Of a stretch of DNA of 64,000 nt, positions 17,879-26,992 are shown one piece after another (position 1 is the stretch's first letter; the number at the start of each line of letters is the position of its first letter). The notes beneath the pieces are model-generated. The model worked only from the letters and a program-made list of their open reading frames with translations, did no database searches and was not told the origin of the DNA. The DNA comes from Algoriphagus litoralis (GTDB lineage Bacteria > Bacteroidota > Bacteroidia > Cytophagales > Cyclobacteriaceae), in contig NZ_QGOL01000014.1 in NCBI RefSeq assembly GCF_003259255.1, positions 1 to 64,000 on the forward strand, written 5' to 3'. A program made the position numbers and the translations under genes.

Positions 17879-18700
17879 TTACTTTTTAACCAAAGTAGTG
17901 GTACCGTTAATTGCGTTATTAGGATCACTCCAATAGACAACCATGGTTTTTGTCGCAGCATCATAGCTACCCACTTTAGGATCGACAGCAGGTGCTGAGA
18001 TCGCAAATTCAGTTTGTCTTGCTTGAACGAATGTCAAGGCATTACAATTGTCTGAATAGATAGCCTCTTGAGTTGTACCAAAACCAAACGCTGCGTAAAG
18101 ACCAGCAGACACATCAGAAATAACATAGCGGCCATTTCCAAGTGGACTTACTTTTACATCAGCAGTGAAGGTTCCAAATCTTGATACGCCTGTTGCTGCC
18201 CATACGTCAGCATCCACAGAAATAGCAGAAGGACATACGACACGAATGTTGATCGATAGATCAGAATAATTTGGAGAAAGCTCCGCGCCTGTAGCAGATT
18301 CGATGACCAGTTTTAGCTGTGGTGTTTCACTCGGCTCAATGTTTCCAGTCAAAATAGTAACTGGGAAATTAGCTACGAATTCACCAGCAGGAATTGTGAC
18401 CGAATTGGATGCCAAGGAATAATGCACTCCATTGACCGCAGTAGATGTAGGATCAACTCCAATTGTGAGGGTAATGGGAGCAGAACCATCTGTGGAAACA
18501 CGGTTAACTTGAACCTGCAACTGATCTGTCTGCGTATCACTTGTTCTCGTTTGAGTAGTAGTCAGACCATTAGGAAGATTTCCAGCATTGAATTCAACCT
18601 GATTTACTTCAATAAAGACATCAGTTCCTGGATCATCAAAGCAAGAAGTCATTGCCATAGCGGCAAATACGACTGCGAAATAGATATATAACTTTTTCAT
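17879..18700 (-). CDS. SusC/D-associated surface lipoprotein with Calx-beta-like domain
   Basis: The 273-residue protein has a lipoprotein signal peptide with the lipid-acceptor Cys at about residue 20 (AMTSCFDD). The acidic residues after the Cys are typical of surface-exposed Bacteroidota lipoproteins. Residues about 50-150 resemble a Calx-beta/DUF4843-type repeat (NGVHYSLASNSVTIPAGEF). The C-terminal half is beta-rich and unassigned. It is the last gene of a SusC-SusD-lipoprotein operon, 14 bases after susD, so it probably binds the same substrate. Confidence 0.82.
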   Translation of the reverse strand: MKKLYIYFAVVFAAMAMTSCFDDPGTDVFIEVNQVEFNAGNLPNGLTTTQTRTSDTQTDQLQVQVNRVSTDGSAPITLTIGVDPTSTAVNGVHYSLASNSVTIPAGEFVANFPVTILTGNIEPSETPQLKLVIESATGAELSPNYSDLSINIRVVCPSAISVDADVWAATGVSRFGTFTADVKVSPLGNGRYVISDVSAGLYAAFGFGTTQEAIYSDNCNALTFVQARQTEFAISAPAVDPKVGSYDAATKTMVVYWSDPNNAINGTTTLVKK

Positions 18701-18714
18701 TTTAACTTCTAATT

Positions 18715-20148
18715 TTAGTTATAGCCAGGATTTTGTTCCAAAAGCTCGTTCAATTGTAATTGATCAGTCGGAAGTGGTGCAAGTAGTCTGTAATCACTGT
18801 AAGGAACGTTTTCAAATCTTCCTGCTTTAGTGATGTCCATTCCGTTACGCTTCAAATCGAACCATCTGTGACCTTCCAATACAAACTCTTTTCTTCGCTC
18901 GTTCATGATTTGTTCAAATAACGCATCTCCTGACAAGTCTGCAGCAACTGCTGAAAGGCCTCTGTTTGTTCGAAGCGCATTCAAATCTGCTCTTGCGCCA
19001 CCCGCATTACCAGTTCTAAATCGAGCCTCAGCACGGATCATGTACAGTTCAGAAGCTCTGATGATTGGAAGATTTTGAAGGAAATCCCCTTTCGCACCCA
19101 ACCATTTATTTGATCTGTAAACTGTTCCTGATGAACCAGTACGTGTTGTAGCAGTCCATGCTTCTTTTCGGATATCCCCATCTTCATAAGAGTTGTATAA
19201 CTCATCAGTTACAGTCAAAATGAACTGGGCACTTGGGAAAACATTGGCAGTTAGGGAACATACTGAGTTATTTACTCCATCTACACCACTCCAGTCATTT
19301 GATCTGATTTCAATCTCGAATAATGATTCAGGATTTGGGAAGGTAGAGAAAGCAGAAACATAATTTTCTGGGGTTAATAATCCAGTACCGGAATCAGTAA
19401 GGCCAAATGAAGCCATCGCTTGAGTCGCCATAGACTCTGCCTCAGCAAATTTGGAATCATACAAATAAACTCTTGCAAGTAGGGCTTGAGCTGAACCTTT
19501 GCTCGCACGATAAATATTTGCAGATCCTAAAGCAGCATTTGGAAGTCCGTTGATAGCTGCCTGTAGATCTGAAATCATGAGGTCATAGACTTCTCTGTTG
19601 GTCGCTCTAGCTCTAAAATCAGCATTAGAGAAACCCAAAGTCGGCTCGGTTCTGATAATAACAGACTTATTAAATCCACCTACCTCTTTACCAGGCTCAT
19701 AACCATATACACGAGCCAGATCGAAGTAATGAAGTGCTCTCAAGAAGTATGCTTCAGCTTTAACTCTAGCCTTCAATGCATCATCTCCTTCAGATTCGTC
19801 GATACCTTCAATAATGATATTCGTATTATTGATTGCAGCCCAATATTGGGTGGTCCACATACCCATATGAGCTCTATCTGCATTGGCTTCTTGTCCAATA
19901 TATCGACCTGTATTGGCGATAATTCTAAGGTTATCAGCCATTACCTCTGGAGCAATCATAAACTGCTGACCGTATTGGTTAAATCCTCGTGCAACTCCAT
20001 ATGTTGAAAATGCAAGAGACTGGTAACCTGTAGCTGTGGAGAATGTAACCTCAGGAGTCAAACTTTGTCTCGGTGTTACATCAAGATCAGTACAAGATCC
20101 TGCGATCAATGCACTGCCAAGTATGAATGTTCTGATTATATTTTTCAT
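18715..20148 (-). CDS. SusD/RagB family nutrient-binding outer-membrane lipoprotein
   Basis: The 477-residue protein is a SusD-type lipoprotein with Cys at about residue 19 (LIAGSCTDLD). SusD family features include TPRQSLTPEVTFST near the N-terminus, AEAYFLRALHYFDLARVYG in the TPR region, and the C-terminal RKEFVLEGHRWFDLKRNGMD. SusD forms a lid on the SusC transporter and captures ligand at the cell surface. The gene is 15 bases downstream of susC. No glycoside hydrolase or peptidase is inside the operon, so the substrate is unknown. Confidence 0.95.
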   Translation of the reverse strand: MKNIIRTFILGSALIAGSCTDLDVTPRQSLTPEVTFSTATGYQSLAFSTYGVARGFNQYGQQFMIAPEVMADNLRIIANTGRYIGQEANADRAHMGMWTTQYWAAINNTNIIIEGIDESEGDDALKARVKAEAYFLRALHYFDLARVYGYEPGKEVGGFNKSVIIRTEPTLGFSNADFRARATNREVYDLMISDLQAAINGLPNAALGSANIYRASKGSAQALLARVYLYDSKFAEAESMATQAMASFGLTDSGTGLLTPENYVSAFSTFPNPESLFEIEIRSNDWSGVDGVNNSVCSLTANVFPSAQFILTVTDELYNSYEDGDIRKEAWTATTRTGSSGTVYRSNKWLGAKGDFLQNLPIIRASELYMIRAEARFRTGNAGGARADLNALRTNRGLSAVAADLSGDALFEQIMNERRKEFVLEGHRWFDLKRNGMDITKAGRFENVPYSDYRLLAPLPTDQLQLNELLEQNPGYN

Positions 20149-20163
20149 ATCGTATTTACTGGA

Positions 20164-23145
20164 TTAGAAGGTTAGGTTAACACCAGCAGAGAATTGTCTT
20201 GGATTTGGATATCGTCCAATAGACACTAAGTTGGAAATACCAACAACTTCAGGATCCTGACCTACATAGTTTGTGAATGTTGCCAAATTCAGACCTTGAA
20301 CAAACGCTGTAAGTCCTTTCATGCCGATTTTTGAAGCAGCAGCACTAGGCAGGGTATAATTCAAAGTCACTTGCTTCAATCTGATATATCCACCATCGCT
20401 CAAGAATCGAGTAGAGAATGTATTGATTGCTGAGGTACCCGGAGCTTGACCACCTTCGTAAGGCATACCCACTGTGGTAATATCACCTGGGGCTTTCCAA
20501 TAATTCAATTGGTTAGTTCGTAGGTTACCAGTACCTGATCCCCAGTTTTCCAAGTTGAATTGATCTTGGTTTCCTGCCAAGTTACCAAATTGACCTTGGA
20601 AGAATACCTCCAAAGAAACTGGACCATAGCTAAATGAATTTGAAAGTCCACCATAGCTAGTTGGAAGACCACTTCCTATGTATCTCAAGGTAGATTCTCC
20701 AACGATGTAAGTTGGGTTATTATCTGCATCGGCGTACAATGCCCGTCCATTTGCAGGGTTAACTCCCAAATATTGATGCGTGTACCAGAACTGGATCGGC
20801 TTTCCAACGATCAGCGTATTGCCGATTCGGTCAAGTCCATCATACAATTCCAATAGTTCATTCTCAAGGAATGTGATGTTGAAGCCAGTGCTCCACTGGA
20901 ATTTTCCAGCTACAATATTTACCGTCTGCAAATCGATATCTACACCTTGATTTCGGACTAGACCTGTGTTTCTCGTAATTGATCCAAAACCTGAATCAGT
21001 TGGCAATGGCGTATCGAAAAGGAGTGAAGATGAATTTTTTCTCCAGAAATCAACTGTTGCAATAATTCGACCATTGAAAACGGTCGCATCTAAACCAATA
21101 TTAATAGTCTCTGCTTCTTCCCAAGTCAACAAGTCATTACCTAATTGAGAAAGAGAAAGGGCTCCTGAACCTAAGTACTGTCCAGTATTACCTACAAGAG
21201 TTCTAGACGCAAAGTTTGCAATCTCAGAGTTACCTGTGATACCATAAGAAGCTCTTAGTCTCAAGTTGTCAAGCCAAGTTATATCCTGCATGAAGCCTTC
21301 GGAGGAGATTCTCCATCCAACAGATGCTGCACCAAAAGTCCCCCACTTGTTTTGCTCTCCGAATCTGGAGTGACCGTCTCTTCTGACAGTGAAGTCAGCA
21401 GTATAGCGATCGTCATAATCGTATTTTACTTGACCGAAGAAACCTGCTCTTTTATACTCAGTGAAAGAACCACCAATGGCAAATGGGGTAGCTGCGTTCT
21501 GCAAGTAGACTAAGCTTGGGTCAGCAAAACCTCGACCTGTTGCATTGATGATTTCTGCCTGAAAACCTTTGTATTCAAATCCCGCAATACCAGAAACTGT
21601 ATGCACATCATTGAATTTCTTGCTGAAATTGAAGTTGTGGTTGGTATTGTAGTTTAATCTTCTGTCATCTTGGAAAAAGGACGAGCCTCCGTAAGAAGAG
21701 AATGCAGGAATTGTGCTTGGACGGTTGTTTTGATCTCGGGTATCAGAGAAATCTACGCCGAAGTAAGAGGTCCAGCTTAACCATGGAGTAATCTGATAAT
21801 TCAACTGCAAATTGGAAACCGTCTGAACTGCTACCCCTTTTCTGATTTCTTGATAAACACCTTGTACGATGTTGTATCCGAAGTTGTGAGCAGAAGGATA
21901 AGGGGCAAAAGTACCGTCTTCATTGTAAATAGGTTGATTTGGTCTCATTGTAAAACCTGCTGAGAAAGGTCCGTTCACGAAGTTTCCGTCCGCGATCGTT
22001 CCATTCGTTACCTGAGTTGCCAAGGATAAATTCGCAGCAATTGTGAATTTGGTGCTTGGTCTATGAGTAATATTCAATCTACCGGTAAGTCTTTCGTATT
22101 GAGACTGGATGATTTGTCCTTCTTGTCTGGTATATGCACCTGAAACGTAAAAACTGGTTTTCTCATCACCACCAGACATACTCAAATCGTAAACGCTCAA
22201 TCGCGCATCGCGATAAAGTTCGTCTACCCAGTCATAGGATTCCAATGAAGGATTTTCAGGGTCACCATATGCGGCAATGGCATTTGCAGGATTGAGACCA
22301 GCATTGATAAATGCATCTCTTTTGATACCTGCAAGCTGCGTTGCATTCATTACCTCATATAAATTCAAAGGCTGAACAATACCCTCCTGAATGGAGACTT
22401 TGGTTTGCGTAGCTCCTTTTTTTCCTTTTTTAGTAGTGATCAATACTACCCCATTGGCAGCCTGAGCACCATAAATAGAAGCAGCTGCAGCATCCTTCAA
22501 TACCTCAATTGATTCGATGTCATTTGGGTTGATGGATGCAAGTGGGTTCTGGGAACCTTGAGTAGAAGTAGATCCACCACCACCAAGCTGTACACCATCC
22601 ACAATATACAGTGGATCGTTACCGGCGTTTACTGAACCTACACCACGAATCCGCACATTGAGTGCACCACCAGGCTGTCCAGTAGTAGAAGTCACCTGCA
22701 CACCGGCAATTCTACCCTGCATCGCACGGTCAAATGATTGCATAGGCAGGTTTGCAAATACTTCACCTTTCACAGATGAAATCGCACCAGTAATCTCCCG
22801 CTTGGATTGATCACCGTAAGAGGTAATCACAAATTCAGAGAGAGACTGAACATCGGGCTGCAGCGCAACATTGATGGTAGTCTGGTTACCGATCGTCACT
22901 TCCTGTGAGGTCAAACCCACAAAAGTGAAGACCAAAACATTGCTTCCGGCAGGAACACTGATTGAGTACTTACCATCCAAGTCTGTGGCAGTACCAATGG
23001 TGGTTCCTTTTACCAGAACTGTCGCTCCTGGTACTCCCATGTTATCCTCGACGGATGTCACGGTACCAGTGATCACACGATCCTGTGCAAACGCTACTGC
23101 GCTGGACAAGAAAAGCATGAGTCCTAGAAGTAAAACTTTCCTCAT
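20164..23145 (-). CDS. SusC/RagA family TonB-linked outer-membrane transporter
   Basis: From the ATG at 23145 the product is about 993 residues; an in-frame ATG 30 bases upstream adds non-signal residues. A signal peptide (MRKVLLLGLMLFLSSAVAFA) is followed by a CarboxypepD-reg-like domain (VITGTVTSVEDNMGVPGATV), a TonB box-like segment, a plug with RGVGSVNAGNDPLYIVDGV, and the beta barrel to the C-terminal ASVGVNLTF-like end. SusC proteins import oligosaccharides or peptides together with SusD, driven by TonB-ExbBD. It is first in the operon, behind a 470-bp AT-rich region. Confidence 0.95.
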   Translation of the reverse strand: MRKVLLLGLMLFLSSAVAFAQDRVITGTVTSVEDNMGVPGATVLVKGTTIGTATDLDGKYSISVPAGSNVLVFTFVGLTSQEVTIGNQTTINVALQPDVQSLSEFVITSYGDQSKREITGAISSVKGEVFANLPMQSFDRAMQGRIAGVQVTSTTGQPGGALNVRIRGVGSVNAGNDPLYIVDGVQLGGGGSTSTQGSQNPLASINPNDIESIEVLKDAAAASIYGAQAANGVVLITTKKGKKGATQTKVSIQEGIVQPLNLYEVMNATQLAGIKRDAFINAGLNPANAIAAYGDPENPSLESYDWVDELYRDARLSVYDLSMSGGDEKTSFYVSGAYTRQEGQIIQSQYERLTGRLNITHRPSTKFTIAANLSLATQVTNGTIADGNFVNGPFSAGFTMRPNQPIYNEDGTFAPYPSAHNFGYNIVQGVYQEIRKGVAVQTVSNLQLNYQITPWLSWTSYFGVDFSDTRDQNNRPSTIPAFSSYGGSSFFQDDRRLNYNTNHNFNFSKKFNDVHTVSGIAGFEYKGFQAEIINATGRGFADPSLVYLQNAATPFAIGGSFTEYKRAGFFGQVKYDYDDRYTADFTVRRDGHSRFGEQNKWGTFGAASVGWRISSEGFMQDITWLDNLRLRASYGITGNSEIANFASRTLVGNTGQYLGSGALSLSQLGNDLLTWEEAETINIGLDATVFNGRIIATVDFWRKNSSSLLFDTPLPTDSGFGSITRNTGLVRNQGVDIDLQTVNIVAGKFQWSTGFNITFLENELLELYDGLDRIGNTLIVGKPIQFWYTHQYLGVNPANGRALYADADNNPTYIVGESTLRYIGSGLPTSYGGLSNSFSYGPVSLEVFFQGQFGNLAGNQDQFNLENWGSGTGNLRTNQLNYWKAPGDITTVGMPYEGGQAPGTSAINTFSTRFLSDGGYIRLKQVTLNYTLPSAAASKIGMKGLTAFVQGLNLATFTNYVGQDPEVVGISNLVSIGRYPNPRQFSAGVNLTF

Positions 23146-23617
23146 ATTGGTTAGATTTTGGTTTAATAAACTCAATGATATTTCTAAATCTTGAATATCT
23201 CAAGTGATTACAAAGAATTAACCATAAAAGTTTATGCCGAATTTCAATTGAAAAATCTCTGAAAAAAGATAAATTCAGAATATTATTCTTAAAAAGTCAA
23301 TTATCACATCAAAAACAGTAAATTGTTTTGAAAACCAAATGTTAACAAAAGTTAATTTGCATAAAAATAATTTAACATTCTTGAAAAATTACAATTCAAA
23401 CGAAAGAAATAACTCAATAAAAATAATTATAGTCCAATTTTTTAGATTTCGGAGTCCCTTCCTCCACAGTTTTTAAAGACTAAAACTGGGCACTTATTTT
23501 AAGATTTAGAATTATATTTTGTATTTAATGTATAGACAAAAGACATATAATTAAAATAATTAACACTAGATATTTATATATATAAAAGTGATTTATTCCG
23601 AAATTAAATTCCGAATC
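23146..23617. other. AT-rich intergenic region upstream of susC
   Basis: No gene seen. Very AT-rich, with several runs such as TTAATTTGCATAAAAATAATTT. It must hold the susC promoter, but no exact TAnnTTTG box was found on the minus strand; the closest is TAACTTTTG with one extra T. No terminator for the OmpA-family gene is expected here, because that gene ends at 23618 and reads leftward into this region's right end; none is obvious. Confidence 0.5.
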
Positions 23618-25540
23618 TTAGAGAATTTTAATAGTAATTCGTCTGTTTAAAGCTTGGTTCTCTGCAGAAGTATTTGGCACTAATGGCTCTTTGTCTCCTT
23701 TACCTTCCACCATTACCCTACCGGGATGTAAACCTGCTTTTACTAAAAATTGCTGAACACTTTTGGCCCGCTGTAAACTGAGCGTCTGGTTGTATCCTTC
23801 ATTCCCTATGTTGTCTGTATGCCCTGAGATCAAAATATTCACATTCGGGTTTTCCTGAAGAAACTTTTCCAGCCGCTTCAGTGAAGTCAGGGATTCTGCT
23901 TTAAGATCGAATTTGTCAAAATCAAAAAATACATTCTCGAAAACAAACGCTTCTCCTGAGGCTACTGGTACAAGCTCAACTTTCAGATCTTTGACGTTTT
24001 GAATTTTGTCCCGCTCCACATTGTAGATCTTTGGAAGAAATCCCTTTTTCTCTACATAAAGTCCGGAGACTGCATTCTCAGGATAAAGCATCATAAAATC
24101 CCCTGTTTTACCGTCCGATTGAAACTGATACAAGGTGCTGTCATTTGTCAAGGAGACTAACGAAAGGGTAGCATCTACAGGTTGTCCGGTTTTGGCATTA
24201 TAAACTTTGCCTTCGGTCACAGTAAGATTTTCTCCAAGATAGATCTCCTCAGGAAACTTAAATCGGTACAGCAGGGAGCGGTCATTTTCTTCTTCCTCCT
24301 TCGTCAGCTCTGTGAAGTAAGCATAATCCTTCTTAGCAGTAATAAACAGTGCTACCTGCTCCAGTTGATCGTTGATGGGGAGACCTAGATTCTCAGGCGC
24401 TTGGAATTCACTGTTTTTCACTCGGGAAAGGAAAATATCCATCCCGCCAAAGCCCTGATGTCCATCTGAGGCAAAAAATAGAATTTCATTATTAAAAAAC
24501 ATGAAGGGTGAAATCTCATCTTTGGAAGTATTGACCACATCCCCTAGGTTCTTGGCCTCAGACCAAGAGCCATCATTCTGCCGGACCGTATACCAAATAT
24601 CATTACCACCATATCCCCCTCTCCTGTTGGAGGAGAAAAACAGGATTCTCCCGTCAGCTGAAAGTGAAGGTTGAGAATCCCAGGATCGGGAATTCACCTT
24701 CGTTCCCATATTGGTAGGCCGTTGCCATTCCCCATTCACTTTGTAGGCAATATACAAATCACAGCTACCTTGAGAATCAGGCGCATCGCAGGAGGTATAG
24801 ATCAATATTTTCCCATCGGCGGTGACGGTACAAGTCCCTTCATTGAATGGAGAATTGATACTTTGAGCCAAACTATGTGGCTTGGTCCAACTTCCCTCTC
24901 CATCTGCAAATGCAGTGAAAATATCCTCCTTGTCAAAATTGCCCGTTCCATCTCGCTTTGTAAATAAAATCTGCTCCCCATCAGCAGTCAAAACTGGGAA
25001 ATACTGCAGCTTGAATTCATTAAGCGGAGATTTCAGCATCTCTTTTTCGATGGACATGGTATCGCCAAGCGCCTCGCCCAAAAACTCCATCTGCGCTTTG
25101 ATTTGCCGATAGTTGAGTGACTTTTTAAAAGCTTCATTAAATAGCGGATCCGCCTCTTGGAATTGCTTGTATGCCTCCTCAAACCTCCCCTGCTTCAAAA
25201 AAAGATTCGCCAATAGCCATCCATATTCAGCCACATTGCGAGCATTGGCGTTCTTGCCACTTAGTCTTGATTTTCCCGACAAAGCCATTTTCTCAGCTTC
25301 ATCTAATTTGCCTTGGGTAATCAGGATTTGGGTTGCTTTGACATAAGCCTCCAAAAAGGACCCCTCCCTCGCGATTGCAGATTGATATTTGGCCAATGCC
25401 TCATCATACTGTCTGGTAAGGGTCAATTCTTCCCCTTCTTGATAAAGCTTAATGGCCCTGCTATCTATAATGGAATAAGTCTGCCCCTCCGTCTGGAGAA
25501 TCAGAAAAAAACCAATGAAAAAAAGAAAAACAGGGCGCAT
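23618..25540 (-). CDS. OmpA-family outer-membrane protein with TPR and PD40 repeats
   Basis: The 640-residue protein has a signal peptide (1-19), TPR-like helices (about 25-160), WD40-like PD40 repeats (about 175-400; QPSLSADGRILFFSSNRRGGYGG, FMFFNNEILFFASDGHQGFGGMDIF), and a CarboxypepD-reg-like segment (about 440-510). The C-terminal OmpA peptidoglycan-binding domain (about 535-640) contains ISGHTDNIGN and SLQRAKSVQQFL. This architecture is like PorE/PG-binding T9SS-associated and gliding-associated proteins of Bacteroidota, but a specific role is not assigned. It starts 4 bases after the queE stop. Confidence 0.88.
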   Translation of the reverse strand: MRPVFLFFIGFFLILQTEGQTYSIIDSRAIKLYQEGEELTLTRQYDEALAKYQSAIAREGSFLEAYVKATQILITQGKLDEAEKMALSGKSRLSGKNANARNVAEYGWLLANLFLKQGRFEEAYKQFQEADPLFNEAFKKSLNYRQIKAQMEFLGEALGDTMSIEKEMLKSPLNEFKLQYFPVLTADGEQILFTKRDGTGNFDKEDIFTAFADGEGSWTKPHSLAQSINSPFNEGTCTVTADGKILIYTSCDAPDSQGSCDLYIAYKVNGEWQRPTNMGTKVNSRSWDSQPSLSADGRILFFSSNRRGGYGGNDIWYTVRQNDGSWSEAKNLGDVVNTSKDEISPFMFFNNEILFFASDGHQGFGGMDIFLSRVKNSEFQAPENLGLPINDQLEQVALFITAKKDYAYFTELTKEEEENDRSLLYRFKFPEEIYLGENLTVTEGKVYNAKTGQPVDATLSLVSLTNDSTLYQFQSDGKTGDFMMLYPENAVSGLYVEKKGFLPKIYNVERDKIQNVKDLKVELVPVASGEAFVFENVFFDFDKFDLKAESLTSLKRLEKFLQENPNVNILISGHTDNIGNEGYNQTLSLQRAKSVQQFLVKAGLHPGRVMVEGKGDKEPLVPNTSAENQALNRRITIKIL

Positions 25541-25544
25541 CTAG

Positions 25545-26195
25545 CTAGGGGATGTCCATAAATTTATGAGTTTGAAGCGAAATATTCCATTTTGGATGAC
25601 TTTTTACATAGTCTATGGTTTCCCGGGTAAACTTTGCAGCCTTGCTCCATTCAGGCTGAAGCCTCAATTCGCAGCTCGGCTTGACCAATGCTGCATGCTG
25701 CTCCGCAAAATCAAAATCACTGGAATGAAATACTACCACTTTCAACTCACTCGCCACCGAGTAGATCGAAGGATGCGGTTTTTTGAATTTCTTCGGGGAA
25801 AAGCAAACCCAGTCAAAGTCACCTGAGAAGGGATACGCGCCCGAAGTTTCGATATTGGTGGTAAAGCCTTTTTCTTTCAAAAGCTTCGTCAGCGGATTCA
25901 GATTATATAGCAAAGGTTCGCCTCCGGTGATCACAACAAGTCTTCCCGGAAAGGCCAAAGCATCCTCCACAATTTGCTCAATGGACAATACAGGCCATTT
26001 TCCTGCTTCCCAGCTTTCTTTTACATCGCACCAGACGCAACCCACATCACAGCCTCCCAGCCGGATAAAATATGCGGGATGTCCGGTAAACCTGCCTTCT
26101 CCTTGGATCGTGTAGAATGCCTCCATGATTGGAAGCTGCAGCCCTGAGGCTACGAATTCTTGGGTAGTCTGTGCTACCTGATCGAGTGTATGCAT
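25545..26195 (-). CDS. queE: 7-carboxy-7-deazaguanine synthase (QueE, radical SAM)
   Basis: QueE converts 6-carboxytetrahydropterin to 7-carboxy-7-deazaguanine, the step after QueD in the preQ0/queuosine route. The radical SAM cluster motif is GGCDVGCVWCD (Cx3Cx2C). The family N-terminus LPIMEAFYTIQGEGRFTGHPAYFIRLGGC and GGEPLL motif are intact. The ATG at 26195 (216 residues) is chosen because an in-frame TTG 45 bases upstream lies inside the -7 promoter box. The OmpA-family gene follows 4 bases later, an unrelated partner in the same transcript. Confidence 0.92.
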   Translation of the reverse strand: MHTLDQVAQTTQEFVASGLQLPIMEAFYTIQGEGRFTGHPAYFIRLGGCDVGCVWCDVKESWEAGKWPVLSIEQIVEDALAFPGRLVVITGGEPLLYNLNPLTKLLKEKGFTTNIETSGAYPFSGDFDWVCFSPKKFKKPHPSIYSVASELKVVVFHSSDFDFAEQHAALVKPSCELRLQPEWSKAAKFTRETIDYVKSHPKWNISLQTHKFMDIP

Positions 26196-26237
26196 GAATT
26201 TTTGGTAAAGCGGGAGATTCCACCGCTGAATGAGATG

Positions 26238-26245
26238 CAAAGGTA
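26238..26245 (-). promoter_or_regulatory. -7 box of the queE promoter
   Basis: TACCTTTG on the minus strand, identical to the tRNA-Leu -7 box, lies 43 bases before the chosen queE ATG. It excludes translation from the TTG at 26240. Confidence 0.6.
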
Positions 26246-26252
26246 GGAGGAA

Positions 26253-26374
26253 ATTACGATTTACGAATGACGATTTACGACATTGCTGAAGACCTCAATC
26301 CTGATTCTTGGAAGTTACCCTTTGGAAATCAGGCTTGAGGAGCAAAAAAGCTTCGTAAATCTGAAATCGTAAAT
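26253..26374. repeat. Imperfect palindromic intergenic element, copy A
   Basis: Outer arms CGATTTACGAATGACGATT.. (about 26258-26280) and CGTAAATC..CGTAAAT (26354-26374) are reverse complements with a mismatched centre. Inner arms CCTCAATCCTGATT (26293-26306) and AATCAGGCTTGAGG (26327-26340) also pair. The whole can fold as one long hairpin. A related element lies on the other side of the GNAT gene. Confidence 0.75.
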
Positions 26375-26380
26375 AATCCA

Positions 26381-26833
26381 TCACATCTCCTTCCTCATCA
26401 CCACCCGATAATCCTCCACATCACCTTTTCGAATGACTTGGACGATTTTAAAGCCTCTTTTCAATCCAAAAGAAATCATTGCAGGAAAGCGATTTCGGGT
26501 TTTGAAGTATATACGCTTGAATCCTCTTTCCCTAGCCCAAGTTTCTTGGTTTTCAGCCAAAGAATCCGCAATTCCATATTTCCTAAACTCGGGCCTCACT
26601 CCTCCCATCCAAGAATAAAACGTGTCAGGCTCATCATCCTGATATCCGACTTTAAACCCGAGTAATTCTCCATCTTTTTCCGCCACCAAAGCCAAATAGA
26701 CCCTTTCTTTCAATCGATCCGTGTAAAACTCCAAAGTGACCTTTCCCGAAAATTCCGGAATCCGATCATGAACCCAGAGGAGTTCGGCAGGTGAAGCCTG
26801 TCTGATAGTGAAATCTGGGTGGTTCTGTGCCAT
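26381..26833 (-). CDS. GNAT-family N-acetyltransferase
   Basis: The 150-residue protein has the GNAT fold. The acetyl-CoA site is near VRPEFRKYGIADSLAENQ (a variant of the Q/RxxGxG/A loop), followed by RIYFKTRNRFPAMISFGLKRGFKIV, typical of the family's substrate-binding end. The substrate cannot be named. It is isolated between two related palindromic repeats and has no operon partner. Confidence 0.85.
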   Translation of the reverse strand: MAQNHPDFTIRQASPAELLWVHDRIPEFSGKVTLEFYTDRLKERVYLALVAEKDGELLGFKVGYQDDEPDTFYSWMGGVRPEFRKYGIADSLAENQETWARERGFKRIYFKTRNRFPAMISFGLKRGFKIVQVIRKGDVEDYRVVMRKEM

Positions 26834-26835
26834 TA

Positions 26836-26988
26836 GATTTTTGATCTACGAATTACGATTTACGAGGTCTATTTGAACCTCAATCCGAATTTCTAATTCA
26901 GGCCTTTGTAAATATTTATTTGATAATAAAAGACCTTCGAGGTTTTGAAAACCTCAAAGGTCACTTTGAACGTCGTAAATCTAAAATC
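26836..26988. repeat. Imperfect palindromic intergenic element, copy B
   Basis: Outer arms GATTTTTGATCTACGA (26836-26851) and TCGTAAATCTAAAATC (26973-26988) match as inverted repeats in 14 of 16 positions. Inside are ATTACGATTTACGA and CCTCAATCC, shared with copy A. Also inside are a GAGGT/ACCTC pair (26864-26881) and a near-perfect hairpin at 26932-26962 (GACCTT.GAGGTTTT / AAAACCTC.AAGGTC). The element ends 4 bases before the stop of the amidohydrolase. Confidence 0.75.
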
Positions 26989-26992
26989 TCTT

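Noticed and set aside
26196..26240. TTG start for queE upstream of 26195
   Set aside because: It is inside the exact TACCTTTG -7 box; the ATG at 26195 gives the usual N-terminus.
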